Below are positions 22,116-31,859 of a stretch of DNA of 64,000 nucleotides, piece by piece. The notes beneath the pieces were generated by a model that was not told the DNA's origin, did not search any database, and saw only the letters and a program-made list of their open reading frames with translations. Made by a program: the position numbers and the translations under genes. Each line of letters opens with the position of its first letter. Position 1 is the stretch's first letter. The DNA lies in NCBI GenBank assembly GCA_947568835.1, contig OX387608.1, positions 2,084,001-2,148,000 of the forward strand. Reading direction: 5' to 3'. The stretch is from Protonemura montana (Eukaryota; Arthropoda; Insecta; Plecoptera; Nemouridae).

Positions 22116-22910
22116 GGGTTGAAATGTCAAACTATCTACTAAAACCCCTTTGTTTTTGGCGAAAATCGGTCAAAAACGACAGGAAATGGTTATAATTTGT
22201 ACATGATTTCGAAGCATGATATGAAACGCGACATTTTTAAGGTGAGTTGATGTCATACGGCGATTTGACAGGATTCCAAATGCCACTTCATATGAAACAG
22301 GTAGGTAAGGAAAAAGTTTGACTCTTTACAGGCGTAAAAATTGTATTTTTATTGCACATTTTGTGTTCAATTGAATTTCTTTAGTTTAATTGTGTTTCAT
22401 AAAGGTATAAACATCTTGCCGATTTAAGCCGAAATTGTTCAAATACGACGCATACTATTCAACCCCAGCCTAGACAAGATTCCACCACCAATTTCAAACG
22501 GAAATGATATTTCCGACTTTTATGCAAATCACCTGTGGGTTAACTTTCCATTGCTAGCAACCTAAGCATGGAATATGGATTTCTTAACAACCAAACTATA
22601 CTAAACATGTTTTTTAGAGATTATTCCGACAAATCTTGATTTTGAGTGACAGATCGCAAAAACAGGTGACAATTCTTTTGCATCGACGTAAGAAGCCGTG
22701 AAAAAAATTATAATTTTCAAGACTGCCGTGAATTAGCAACAGGTTTTCAAACGCAAAGTGTTTAGTGAGAACATTTTTATTTAAAAATTTTTTTTTACCG
22801 CGCAAATACGTAATTGGTACCTATATCAAGGTACCTATTAATTGTTTTGAATGCGAAAAACAATGCATTCACAATTTCTTTGGCAATTTTAAAGGCTGTC
22901 CTGAACATTT
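22116..22910. other. E5 5' segment, no gene
   Basis: The sequence CGAAAATCGGTCAAAAACG (near 22160) recurs in E6 (near 35105). CCTAGACAAGATTCCACCA and ATGATATTTCCGAC (near 22470-22515) are diverged copies of the extra segment of E4 and E9. This is non-coding element sequence. Confidence 0.55.
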
Positions 22911-24005
22911 GGCATAGCATAGCACAGCAAAGCATAGCATAGCATAGCAAAGCATAGCATAGCATAGCAAAGCATAGCACAGCATAGCATAGCAAAGCAT
23001 AGCATAGCATAGCATAGCATAGCATAGCAAAGCATAGCATAGCATAGCATAGCAAAGCATAGCATAGCATAGCATAGCAAAGCATAGCATAGCATTGCAA
23101 AGCATAGCATAGCATAGCATAGCATAGCATAGCATATCATAGCAAAGCATAGCATAGCATAGCAAAGCATAGCATAGCAAAGCATAGAATAGCAAAGCAT
23201 AGCATAGCTTATCAAAGCATAGCATAGCAAAGCATAGCATAGCATAGCATAGCAAAGCAAAGCAAAGCATAGCATAGCTTATCAAAGCATAGCATAGCAG
23301 AGCATATCATAGCATAGCATAGCATAGCATAGCATAGCATAGAAAAGCAAAGCATAGCATAACATAACATAGCATAGCATAGCAAAGCATAGCAAAGCAT
23401 AGCATAGCAAAGCATAGCAAAGCATAGCATAGCAAAGCATAGCAAAGCATAGCAAAGCATAGCATAGCAAAGCATAGCAAAGCATAGCATAGCAAAGCAT
23501 AGCAAAGCATAGCAAAGCATAGCATAGAATAGCAAAGCATAGCTTATCAAAGCATAGCAAAGCATAGCAAAGCATAGCATAGCATAGCATAGCATAGCAT
23601 AGCATAGCATAGCATAGCATAGCATAGCAAAGCATAGCATAGCATAGCAAAGCATAGCAAAGCATAGCAAAGCATTGCATAGCAAAGCATAGCAAAGCAT
23701 TGCATAGCAAAGCATAGCAAAGCATAGCATAGAATAGCATAGCATAGCTTATCAAAGCATAGCATAGCATAGCAAAGCATAGCAAAGCATAGCATAGCAA
23801 AGCATAGCAAAGCATAGCATAACATAACATAGCATAGCATAGCATAGCATAGAATAACAAAGCATAGCATAGCATAGCATAGCAAAGCAAAGCATAGCAT
23901 AGCATAGCAAAGCATAGCAAAGCAAAGCAAAGCAAAGCATAGCAAAGCATAGCATAACATAACATAGCATAGCATAGCATAGCATAGAATAACAAAGCAT
24001 AGCAA
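22911..24005. repeat. AGCAT/AGCAA pentamer satellite
   Basis: About 1.1 kb of a 5-bp unit alternates mainly between AGCAT and AGCAA, with rarer AGAAT, AACAT and CTTAT. The order of the two forms is itself periodic in places, for example 23390-23520. The minus strand has no stops, so hydrophobic frames of repeated MLCYA appear; these are artefacts. It takes the place that the TGGTATTCTA array has in E4 and E9. Confidence 0.93.
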
Positions 24006-24106
24006 TCTGACTTTAATGCAAATCACCTGTGGGTTTAATTTCTATTGCTAGCAACCTCAGCATGGAATACGGATTTTACAGGTTTTATATCTAGAGCTCT
24101 ATTCAT

Positions 24107-25187
24107 GTTATTTGAGATCAGCTGGCTGGATCCTATGCTCTATCCAGGTTATTTGAGATCAGCTGGCTGGATCCTATGCTCTATCCAGGTTATTTGAGAT
24201 CAGCTGGCTGGATCCTATGCTCTATCCAGGTTATTTGAGATCAGCTGGCTGGATCCTAGGCTCTATCCAGGTTATTTGAGATCAGCTGGCTGGATCCTAT
24301 GGTCTATCCAGGTTATTTGAGATCAGCTGGCTGGATCCTATGCTCTATCCAGGTTATTTGAGATCAGCTGGCTGGATCCTATGCTCTATCCAGGTTATTT
24401 GAGATCAGCTGGCTGGATCCTAGGCTCTATCCAGGTTATTTGAGATCAGCTGGCTGGATCCTATGGTCTATCCAGGTTATTTGAGATTAGCTGGCTGGAT
24501 CCTATGCTCTATCCAGGTTATTTGAGATCAGCTGGCTGGATCCTATGCTCTATCCAGGTTATTTGAGATTAGCTGGCTGGATCCTATGCTCTATCCAGGT
24601 TATTTGAGATCAGCTGGCTGGATCCTATGCTCTATCCAGGTTATTTGAGATCAGCTAGCTGGATCCTATGCTCTATCCAGGTTATTTGAGATTAGCTGGC
24701 TGGATCCTATGCTCTATCCAGGTTATTTGAGATCAGCTGGCTGGATCCTATGTTCTATCCAGGTTATTTGAGATCAGCTGACTGGATCCTATACTCTATC
24801 CAGGTTATTTGAGATCAGCTGGCTGGATCCTATGCTCTATCCAGGTTATTTGAGATCAGCTAGCTGGATCCTATGCTCTATCCAGGTTATTTGAGATCAG
24901 CTGACTGGATTCTATGCTCTTTTCAGGTTATTTGAGATCAGCTGGCTGGATCCTATGCTCTATCCATGTTATTTGAGATCAGCTGGCTGGATCCTATGCT
25001 CTATCCAGATTATTTGAGATCAGCTGGCTGGATCCTATGCTCTATCCAGGTTATTTGAGATCAGCTGGCTGGATCCTATGCTCTATCCAGGTTATTTGAG
25101 ATCAGCTGGCTGGATCCTATGCTCTATCCATGTTATTTGAGATCAGCTGGCTGGATCCTATGCTCTATCCAGATTATTTTAAATCAG
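24107..25187. repeat. 41-bp tandem repeat, about 26 copies
   Basis: Each unit contains GAGATCAGCTGGCTGGATCC and ends CTATCCAG. CTGGAT and ATCCAG within the unit are reverse complements with a 10-base loop, so every unit can form a hairpin. Copies differ at one or a few sites (CTATGC/CTAGGC/CTATGG, CAGCTGGC/CAGCTAGC). There are no spacers, so this is not a CRISPR-type array. The last unit decays near 25172. Confidence 0.95.
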
Positions 25188-25199
25188 CAGTTTGTATCT

Positions 25200-25490
25200 T
25201 TACATCTTTTGGGCAATGGGCTTTAATAATGCCTTCTGAATGTACATTAAAAGATATATTTTAAAAAGAAATATATCCCAGGTCTGAAGACCTAGGTAAT
25301 GGACTAGGGCCATATTTGAGTAATGATCTGGCCATCGGGCATGCCCGCAGAGCATAGGGTAGCTACTGGTGAAGAGGCAAAATTCTTATTTAAATCGAAA
25401 GGGCCAAAAACTATATTTTCTTATTAATTTTCTTAGTTCTTTGGGTGGTGGTCCCATAAAAGGCTTTAAAAAGGCACAGGTGCATATTTT
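25200..25490 (+). other. Remnant resembling a Helentron-like 3' end inside E5
   Basis: The order is the same as at the 3' end of E1 and E5: GGACTAGGGCCATAT, then the palindrome CGGGCATGCCCG (25336-25347), GCATAGGGTAGCTACTGG, and later GGTCCCATAAAAGGCTTT. It is clearly diverged and has no CTAG. It suggests that an older element ended here. Confidence 0.5.
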
Positions 25491-26381
25491 GTGTTCAATT
25501 GTGTTTCTTTAATGAGTTTTCAGATAAATTTAGTAGTGATTTAACGCGTAATTAATTAGTTAACCTCTTAAGACACATTATTATGATCACTGACCACAAT
25601 AATTTGACTTCTGGCTTCATTCATTTACAGCGTGTAGCATCGACAGCTTCTTATGGCACGTAATTTAAATCGTCGCGCGTGGTGTTCAAGTTTGAATTTG
25701 CGTGACGTCATTTTACGTAGCGGGTTGTTGGTTACCGCTTTTTGATCGGCATCCACGCTCGGCAATTAGTCACACTCCCAAAGCTCGCCAACCGCCATTT
25801 GCTAAAGCAGTTAGTCTAGCATGAGAGTGCGGATTACCTACACGGCGAAACACTCTTGTGGGGAAGAATTTCGTCGCTATTCAAGGTAATCTTATTTCAG
25901 ATTTAATTTGCATGTCACAATATCCAGTAATAGTCAACCACTGATATCATCAAGTGATTCAATTATTTATAGTGATTTTATAGCGTTTAGCTTCTTAATT
26001 ATTAAAATTATCGTTCATCATCAAGACTGGAAAGCATACATTTTGCCCGTCTTGTGGATATTTCCATGACGTCATTTTTACGTAACATGATGCAATCGCT
26101 CGACGCGATTCTCATCCCCCTCCCCAATCCTCCCATGCCCACCGTTCCAACAATTAGAAGTGTGTTCAACATGGCGTCCAAGCTCGCATTCGAAGCAAAT
26201 TAGCATATTTCTTTGTAAAGAAACTGAAGTGATTGTTGTGCATATTAAAGCATACATTTAGCCTGGCATGATATTTGCGTGAGGTCATTTTTATTGAACA
26301 TGGCGGTCGGTTCGTGCTCAGCCATTCCCGCGTCAGCTCGGCTACGCTAGGCATTACTAAAGCCTCGCTTTCTTTACACAG
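25491..26381 (+). promoter_or_regulatory. 5' leader of the E5 Rep-helicase with probable intron before the ATG
   Basis: The start codon at 26382 directly follows TTTCTTTACACAG, a good splice acceptor. A possible donor is AAG/GTAAT at 25886; others, such as TTT/GTAAAG near 26213, cannot be excluded. Two AACATGGCG motifs (26168 and 26297), close to the YY1 core, lie in the region. There is no TATA box near them. The E6 leader is different in sequence but has the same acceptor placement. Promoter position is an inference. Confidence 0.4.
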
Positions 26382-29300
26382 ATGCCACCTAAGAAGCGTG
26401 TAAATCTGACGTCTCGGAAGGGCGGGAAAGGTGCAACGGCAAGAGCGGAGAGCGCGGCGGCGAGGAAAAGGGCTGCTGCTGACGAGAGAGCGAGGACGAG
26501 AGAGACGGCCGAGCACGCCGACCATCAGGCGACTGCAAGCCCGTCGACGTCGACGCTCGACGAGCAGCGTCCTTTTCTTTCCGCTGTTCTTAGAGAAGCC
26601 CCGGTGAGTGTCTTAAAGCATGATTCATTATTAGAACAGGCCGCCCCCGCTTCTCTTCCAGCTTTTTATGATCAACCCTCTACAAGCCGCTATATGCATT
26701 CCTTTTCCGACAATTTGCCGTCTATACTCCCATCCCTTGACCAGACTCAGATCCTGGAAAATTCAGTTGGCCAGCTCCAAGAGGATAAGAACGTGCAAGT
26801 AGCAGCAAACGAACGGAGTGCCCGACTAGCGGAAAAAGCTAGAAATGCTCGCCAGCGCAGAAAGGCTGCGGATGAGGCCCAGCGTCTTCTGCGTCTGGCT
26901 CAGGTTGCCGAGTCGAAGCGTCGACGACTAGACGAAGCTTCTGAGGGACGACGCCTACAGCTTCTTGCTAAAAAGGCCGAGTCTGAGCGCCTCCGCTTGG
27001 CAAAATGTACGGAAGAACAGCGCCTTCAGCGACTAGCCCTTAAGGCAGAGTCAAAGCGTTGCCGCTTGAGTGACGAAGCTGACGAACAGCGCCTTCAGCG
27101 ACTAGCCCTTATGGCAGAGTCAAAGCGTCGCCGCTTGAGTAACGAAGCTGACGAACAGCGCCTTCAGCGACTAGCCCTTATGGCAGAGTTCAAGCGTCGC
27201 CGCTTGAGCGACGAAGCTGAGGAACAGCGCCTTCAGCGATTAAGCCAGAAGGCAGTTCAAACGCAGTGTGAAAGGCAGCATGAGACTACAGAGGCGCGCG
27301 AGAGCCGATTAGTCGCCGCGCGGGAGCGATCTCAGCAGCGTCGAAATATAGAGACCAGGGATAAGCTCGCGGCGTTCGAAGTGGAAGTCTCTCAGCGCGC
27401 TGAGGAGGAGGCGTCTCAACGCGCCCAAGAGGCTGAACTAGAGCAAAGCCAGCGAGTCGCGGTCGAGGCTATTGACGTGGCAGACGATCAGTTCGAACCT
27501 GATCTTGCTCCAGTGAACCTTCATCCTTTCCACTTGGAGGCTGCACGGCAAGACGTCGCTGACGTCGCCCTTTTTCACTGCGGCAGAATGGACGAAGTAT
27601 GCAGGGTGTGCGGCGCTCTGTACTTCGCAGGAGAGCGTCCTTCTGACAAAATTTACAAACTCTGTTGTCACTCGGGCAACGTAATCCTCGAGCCTCTCCT
27701 CGCGTATCCCGATTTAATGCATGCGTTGCTGACCGGAGATCATTGCGAGTCTAAGAACTTCCGCAAAAACATCCGGTCGTACAACAGTTCGCTCTCCTTC
27801 GCTTCAGTCGGAGTTAAGACGGACATCCCCCAGGGCCGTGGCACATACTGTTTTCGTGTCCATGGCAACATCCAGCATAGGATCGGCCATATGGGGCAGG
27901 CGGTGCAGAAGCCCCTCTATTCGCACCTGTACTTTCTTGACGCGGAACAAGCGAAGACGCATCGAATGGACAGGCGCCAGAATGCTAATCTGCTACCCAA
28001 CCTGCTTCATGAGCTGGACGCGCTGGTTCGCGAAATAAATCCTTTTGCCCAAGGGCTTAAAACGTTAGGTCAGGTGGAGGCCGACGACAGGATCCGTGCA
28101 GCTGCCGAGGGGCGACCCGAGGTCATGGCCGAACTGCGTTTCGTGGATGACCGACGGCGGCTGTACGAAAATCCTACGGCCCACGAGGTGGCCGTTGTTT
28201 ATCAGAGCGTTGACGGTGGCATGCCTCCTCTAGGACGTGATATTCGTATCCATACTCGTGGCGGATTTATTGAGCAGCTGTCTGTCCTGTCGCCCAACAC
28301 GGATCCGCTCAGCTACGTGCTGTTGTTCCCACGTGGAGAACCCGGCTGGCAACGAGGTATGCCGCACACCAGGCAATCTAAGCACAGCGTCGTCACTCTA
28401 ATGGAGTTTTATAGCCATCGACTCCACGAGCGTGTCGGCGCCTTCCATCCAGTGCTGCACGCCGGCAAGCTGACGCAGCAGTTTATGGTAGACGCCTATA
28501 TCAAGGTTGAGGGAAATCGCCTTGAGTTCGTCATCAGGAACCAGAAAACGCTGCGCGCCGAACTCTACAGTGGGCTCATGGACCACTTGGCGAACCGTGC
28601 TGAGCGGCAGGGCTGCAATGTCGGGAAGATGGTGATTCTGCCTTCCAGTTTCATCGGAAGCCCCAGGCATTGCCAGCAGCTATATCAAGACGCTATGAGT
28701 ATCGTCACCAAGTTTGGAAAACCCGATCTTTTCCTTACTATGACGTGTAATCCGAAGTGGCCTGAGATTCAGACGAGCCTAGCGGCGTACGAAAGGGCAG
28801 AAGACCGACCCGATCTCACCGCGCGAGTATTCCAACTTAAACTCAAGGAGCTCATGTCTGATCTCACCAAGAGGCACGTGCTGGGCGTTCCCATGGCTCA
28901 CTTCCACGTGATCGAGTTCCAAAAACGTGGACTCCCTCACGCTCACATCCTGGTAATCCTTCGCGACGAGGACAAGATCCGCACTCCCGAGGAGGTAGAC
29001 GCACTTATCTGTGCCGAGTTGCCCGATCCGGTGACCGAGGAGAGACTGCACAAGGTCATCGTGTCGTCGATGATCCACGGCCCGTGCGGCGCTCGGAACA
29101 TGTCCTCTGTGTGCATGGAGGACGGAAAGTGTAAGAAGAAGTTCCCCAAGTCGTTCACAGATGTGACTGTGGTCAACGAGGGGGGTTTCACCGTCTATCG
29201 CCGTCGAGAGAGCGGGCAGACGCATACCATCTCAGGAAGAGTGGTCGACAACCGAGACGTAGTGCCTTACAACAAGTACTTAAGCTCCAAGTTTGACTGC

Positions 29301-31859
29301 CACCTGAACATCGAGCACTGTGGATCCGCGAAGACGGTCAAGTACCTGTGCAAGTACGTGTACAAAGGTCACGACTGTGCCAGGGTCCAGCTCCGCGTCT
29401 CTGTCCCCGCGGAGGGCGATCATGAGCCACGTCCAGCGCACGGTGCCCAGCAAGAGTTGGTGTGGGACGAGGTCTCACAGTTCATCGACTCTCGCTACGT
29501 GAGTCCCCAAGAGGCTGCGTGGAGAATTTTCGGATTTGAAATGCACGAAAAGTCGCACACTATCATCCGTTTGGCGATCCACCTCGAGGGTGACCACATG
29601 GTCACGTTCCGTCCTGGAGACGAGGAAGCCGCAGCAGAACGCGGCAGGGCTGCGCTGACTACGCTGACGGCATGGTTTGCGCTGAATAGTAGCAACCCGG
29701 CGGCACGGCAGTACAAGTACATCGACATCCCGTACCACTTCCGTTTCGAGGGCAAAGCGTGGAAGCCACGAAAGCGAGGTGCCGGCTCCATCATCAGCCG
29801 AATGTACTCCGTGACGCCCCGGCAGATCGAGCGATACCATCTTCGTCTCCTTTTGCTACACGTCGCCGGCGCCACCTCATTCGAGGACGTGCGCACGTTC
29901 CAGGGTAGGGTTTACGCTACCTTCAAGGAAGCTGCCGTGGCACGCAACCTGCTCATGGACGACGACGAGTGGCAGAAATGTCTGCAGGAGGCGGTTGCTA
30001 TAAAGATGCCAAACGAACTTCGTCAGCTGTTTGCTATCATTTGCGCGTTCTGTCAGCCTCTTGACCCGCTGTCTCTATGGGAGCGTTTCAAGGGCGATTT
30101 CTGCGAAGATTTCGCCCGAGAACACGACCCCATCGAGGCAGAACAGTTGGCCCTGAATTCCATCCAGTCCGTCCTTGCCCTACACCGCCTGACCAACGCC
30201 GAAATCGGTTTGCCGGCGCCTCGAGTGCCAGTCATCGTTGCTGTCGACGAGCAGTTCGACCAGACCGCCGAAAGGGAAGAGGCCGAGGAGAACGTGGTGA
30301 AGCTCAACGGCAGGCAGCGCGTGGCATTCGACGCGGTGATGGCAGCAATCGACGACCCGAACGCCGAGCAGAGGTGCTTCTACCTGGACGGCCCGGGCGG
30401 CAGCGGGAAGACCTTCCTATACAACACCCTCATCAGCACGCTGCGAGCCCGAGGCGAGCGAGCCGTGGCCGTCGCGTGGACGGGCATTGCGGCGACGTTA
30501 CTGAAGGGAGGGAGGACCTGCCACTCGCGATTTCGATTGCCTGTTCCGATTGTGGAAAACAGCACGTCTGGCGTGAAGCCCAACTCCGCCGAGGGCGCTT
30601 CGCTGAGGGCGGCCAAGGTCATCATCTTGGATGAAGGACCCATGGCGCCTCTGCTGGCCCTGAACGTGATCGAGCGGACGCTAAGAGACGTGACAAACGA
30701 TGAGCGTCCGTTCGGCGGAAAGGTGATCGTTATCGGCGGGGATTTTAGGCAGTGCCTCCCAGTCGTTCGAAATGGCAACCGAACGACCATTGTCGAGCAA
30801 TGCATTAAGCGTGGCGCGCTTTGGTCGTTGTTCCGCACCCTCGAGCTGCGCGCGAACATGCGCGCCAACCCAGGCGAAGTAGAGTTCGTCGAGTGGCTCT
30901 TGCGTGTCGGAAACGGCGAGATTTTGAATGACTGCCACCTCCCGGATGACACCATCGCATTACCTGTCCAATGCGTCGTGGACTGCGTCATTGACGCCGT
31001 CTTCGGCACGAGCATTAGTGCTGCCGAGATGGCCGTGATGCAAGACCATGCCATCCTCTGCCCGAAGAACGTGGAGTCTTTGAACATCAATGACAACGTT
31101 CTTGAGCGCCTCGAAGGTGACGTGTTCGAATACTGCAGCGCCGACACTGTCGATGTCAGTGAAGGCGAAGATGGCGACGTTTTGGCTACCGATTATCCCG
31201 TAGAATATCTAAATTCATTAACGCCATCCGGGATGCCACCGCACAAGCTTCGTCTGAAAGTTCATGCAATCGTGATGCTCATGAGGAACGTCGACGTGAG
31301 AGCCGGCCTATGCAATGGGACTCGACTCAGCGTTGTTGCACTCCACGAGCACGTGATCGACTGCAGGATCATCGGAGGGCGCTGTGCGGGACGACGCACT
31401 TTCCTATGTAGAGTCAATTTAACTCCCTCGGACATTGGCATGCCCTTTACGATGACAAGGCGCCAGTTTCCGATCCGTCTGGCATTCGCCATGACCATCA
31501 ACAAAGCCCAAGGTCAATCTTTAAAGAGGGTGGGAATTCATTTAGAAAAACCAGTATTCGGACACGGTCAGCTATACGTGGCGCTTTCTCGGGCTCGCTC
31601 TTTGGACTCAATCTTCGTGGCAGTCGCCGGTAACGAGGCGCAGGGCAAGTTGATCGTCTCGAGCAACACCACCTTCACCAAGAACATCGTGTACCAGGAG
31701 GTGCTCGAGATTCATGCGCCGGACCACCAGGCAGCGGATCCTTCCTCGCGTAGTGGCTATCAAGAGGCTGACCAGCAGGCCCTTGAGCAGTCGCTTAGTC
31801 AACTCGCTGTTTCGGATGCGGATGAAGAAGTTCCAATGGACGCCTCCTCCTCCTCCTAA
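26382..31859 (+). CDS. Helitron-like Rep-helicase, full length (1825 aa)
   Basis: This is a complete reading frame for the rolling-circle transposition protein. The start is ATG at 26382, right after an acceptor-like CAG. The first residues, MPPKKR, form a basic nuclear-localisation-like patch, and E6 starts the same way. Layout: low-complexity N-terminus; STPR-like repeats of 23 residues (about 145-285; the DNA repeats every 69 bp), a basic fold known to bind DNA in FMBP-1-type proteins; Cys/His cluster H399/C400, C407/C410, C428/C429/H430; HUH motif H853/H855; tyrosines Y988, Y992 and Y994 in KYLCKYVYKG; Walker A 1337-1344; Walker B ILDEG about 1416-1419; arginine motif YVALSRAR 1732-1739. 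The helicase unwinds while the HUH domain nicks and joins. All key motifs are present, so the gene looks functional. There is no endonuclease or OTU domain and no C-terminal protease. Confidence 0.95.
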   Translation: MPPKKRVNLTSRKGGKGATARAESAAARKRAAADERARTRETAEHADHQATASPSTSTLDEQRPFLSAVLREAPVSVLKHDSLLEQAAPASLPAFYDQPSTSRYMHSFSDNLPSILPSLDQTQILENSVGQLQEDKNVQVAANERSARLAEKARNARQRRKAADEAQRLLRLAQVAESKRRRLDEASEGRRLQLLAKKAESERLRLAKCTEEQRLQRLALKAESKRCRLSDEADEQRLQRLALMAESKRRRLSNEADEQRLQRLALMAEFKRRRLSDEAEEQRLQRLSQKAVQTQCERQHETTEARESRLVAARERSQQRRNIETRDKLAAFEVEVSQRAEEEASQRAQEAELEQSQRVAVEAIDVADDQFEPDLAPVNLHPFHLEAARQDVADVALFHCGRMDEVCRVCGALYFAGERPSDKIYKLCCHSGNVILEPLLAYPDLMHALLTGDHCESKNFRKNIRSYNSSLSFASVGVKTDIPQGRGTYCFRVHGNIQHRIGHMGQAVQKPLYSHLYFLDAEQAKTHRMDRRQNANLLPNLLHELDALVREINPFAQGLKTLGQVEADDRIRAAAEGRPEVMAELRFVDDRRRLYENPTAHEVAVVYQSVDGGMPPLGRDIRIHTRGGFIEQLSVLSPNTDPLSYVLLFPRGEPGWQRGMPHTRQSKHSVVTLMEFYSHRLHERVGAFHPVLHAGKLTQQFMVDAYIKVEGNRLEFVIRNQKTLRAELYSGLMDHLANRAERQGCNVGKMVILPSSFIGSPRHCQQLYQDAMSIVTKFGKPDLFLTMTCNPKWPEIQTSLAAYERAEDRPDLTARVFQLKLKELMSDLTKRHVLGVPMAHFHVIEFQKRGLPHAHILVILRDEDKIRTPEEVDALICAELPDPVTEERLHKVIVSSMIHGPCGARNMSSVCMEDGKCKKKFPKSFTDVTVVNEGGFTVYRRRESGQTHTISGRVVDNRDVVPYNKYLSSKFDCHLNIEHCGSAKTVKYLCKYVYKGHDCARVQLRVSVPAEGDHEPRPAHGAQQELVWDEVSQFIDSRYVSPQEAAWRIFGFEMHEKSHTIIRLAIHLEGDHMVTFRPGDEEAAAERGRAALTTLTAWFALNSSNPAARQYKYIDIPYHFRFEGKAWKPRKRGAGSIISRMYSVTPRQIERYHLRLLLLHVAGATSFEDVRTFQGRVYATFKEAAVARNLLMDDDEWQKCLQEAVAIKMPNELRQLFAIICAFCQPLDPLSLWERFKGDFCEDFAREHDPIEAEQLALNSIQSVLALHRLTNAEIGLPAPRVPVIVAVDEQFDQTAEREEAEENVVKLNGRQRVAFDAVMAAIDDPNAEQRCFYLDGPGGSGKTFLYNTLISTLRARGERAVAVAWTGIAATLLKGGRTCHSRFRLPVPIVENSTSGVKPNSAEGASLRAAKVIILDEGPMAPLLALNVIERTLRDVTNDERPFGGKVIVIGGDFRQCLPVVRNGNRTTIVEQCIKRGALWSLFRTLELRANMRANPGEVEFVEWLLRVGNGEILNDCHLPDDTIALPVQCVVDCVIDAVFGTSISAAEMAVMQDHAILCPKNVESLNINDNVLERLEGDVFEYCSADTVDVSEGEDGDVLATDYPVEYLNSLTPSGMPPHKLRLKVHAIVMLMRNVDVRAGLCNGTRLSVVALHEHVIDCRIIGGRCAGRRTFLCRVNLTPSDIGMPFTMTRRQFPIRLAFAMTINKAQGQSLKRVGIHLEKPVFGHGQLYVALSRARSLDSIFVAVAGNEAQGKLIVSSNTTFTKNIVYQEVLEIHAPDHQAADPSSRSGYQEADQQALEQSLSQLAVSDADEEVPMDASSSS

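Noticed and set aside
22795-24026. Minus-strand frames of repeated MLCYA
   Set aside because: Translation of the AGCAT pentamer satellite.
24107-25187. Regular 41-bp repeats as a possible CRISPR array
   Set aside because: Units are directly adjacent without unique spacers, and the setting is eukaryotic.
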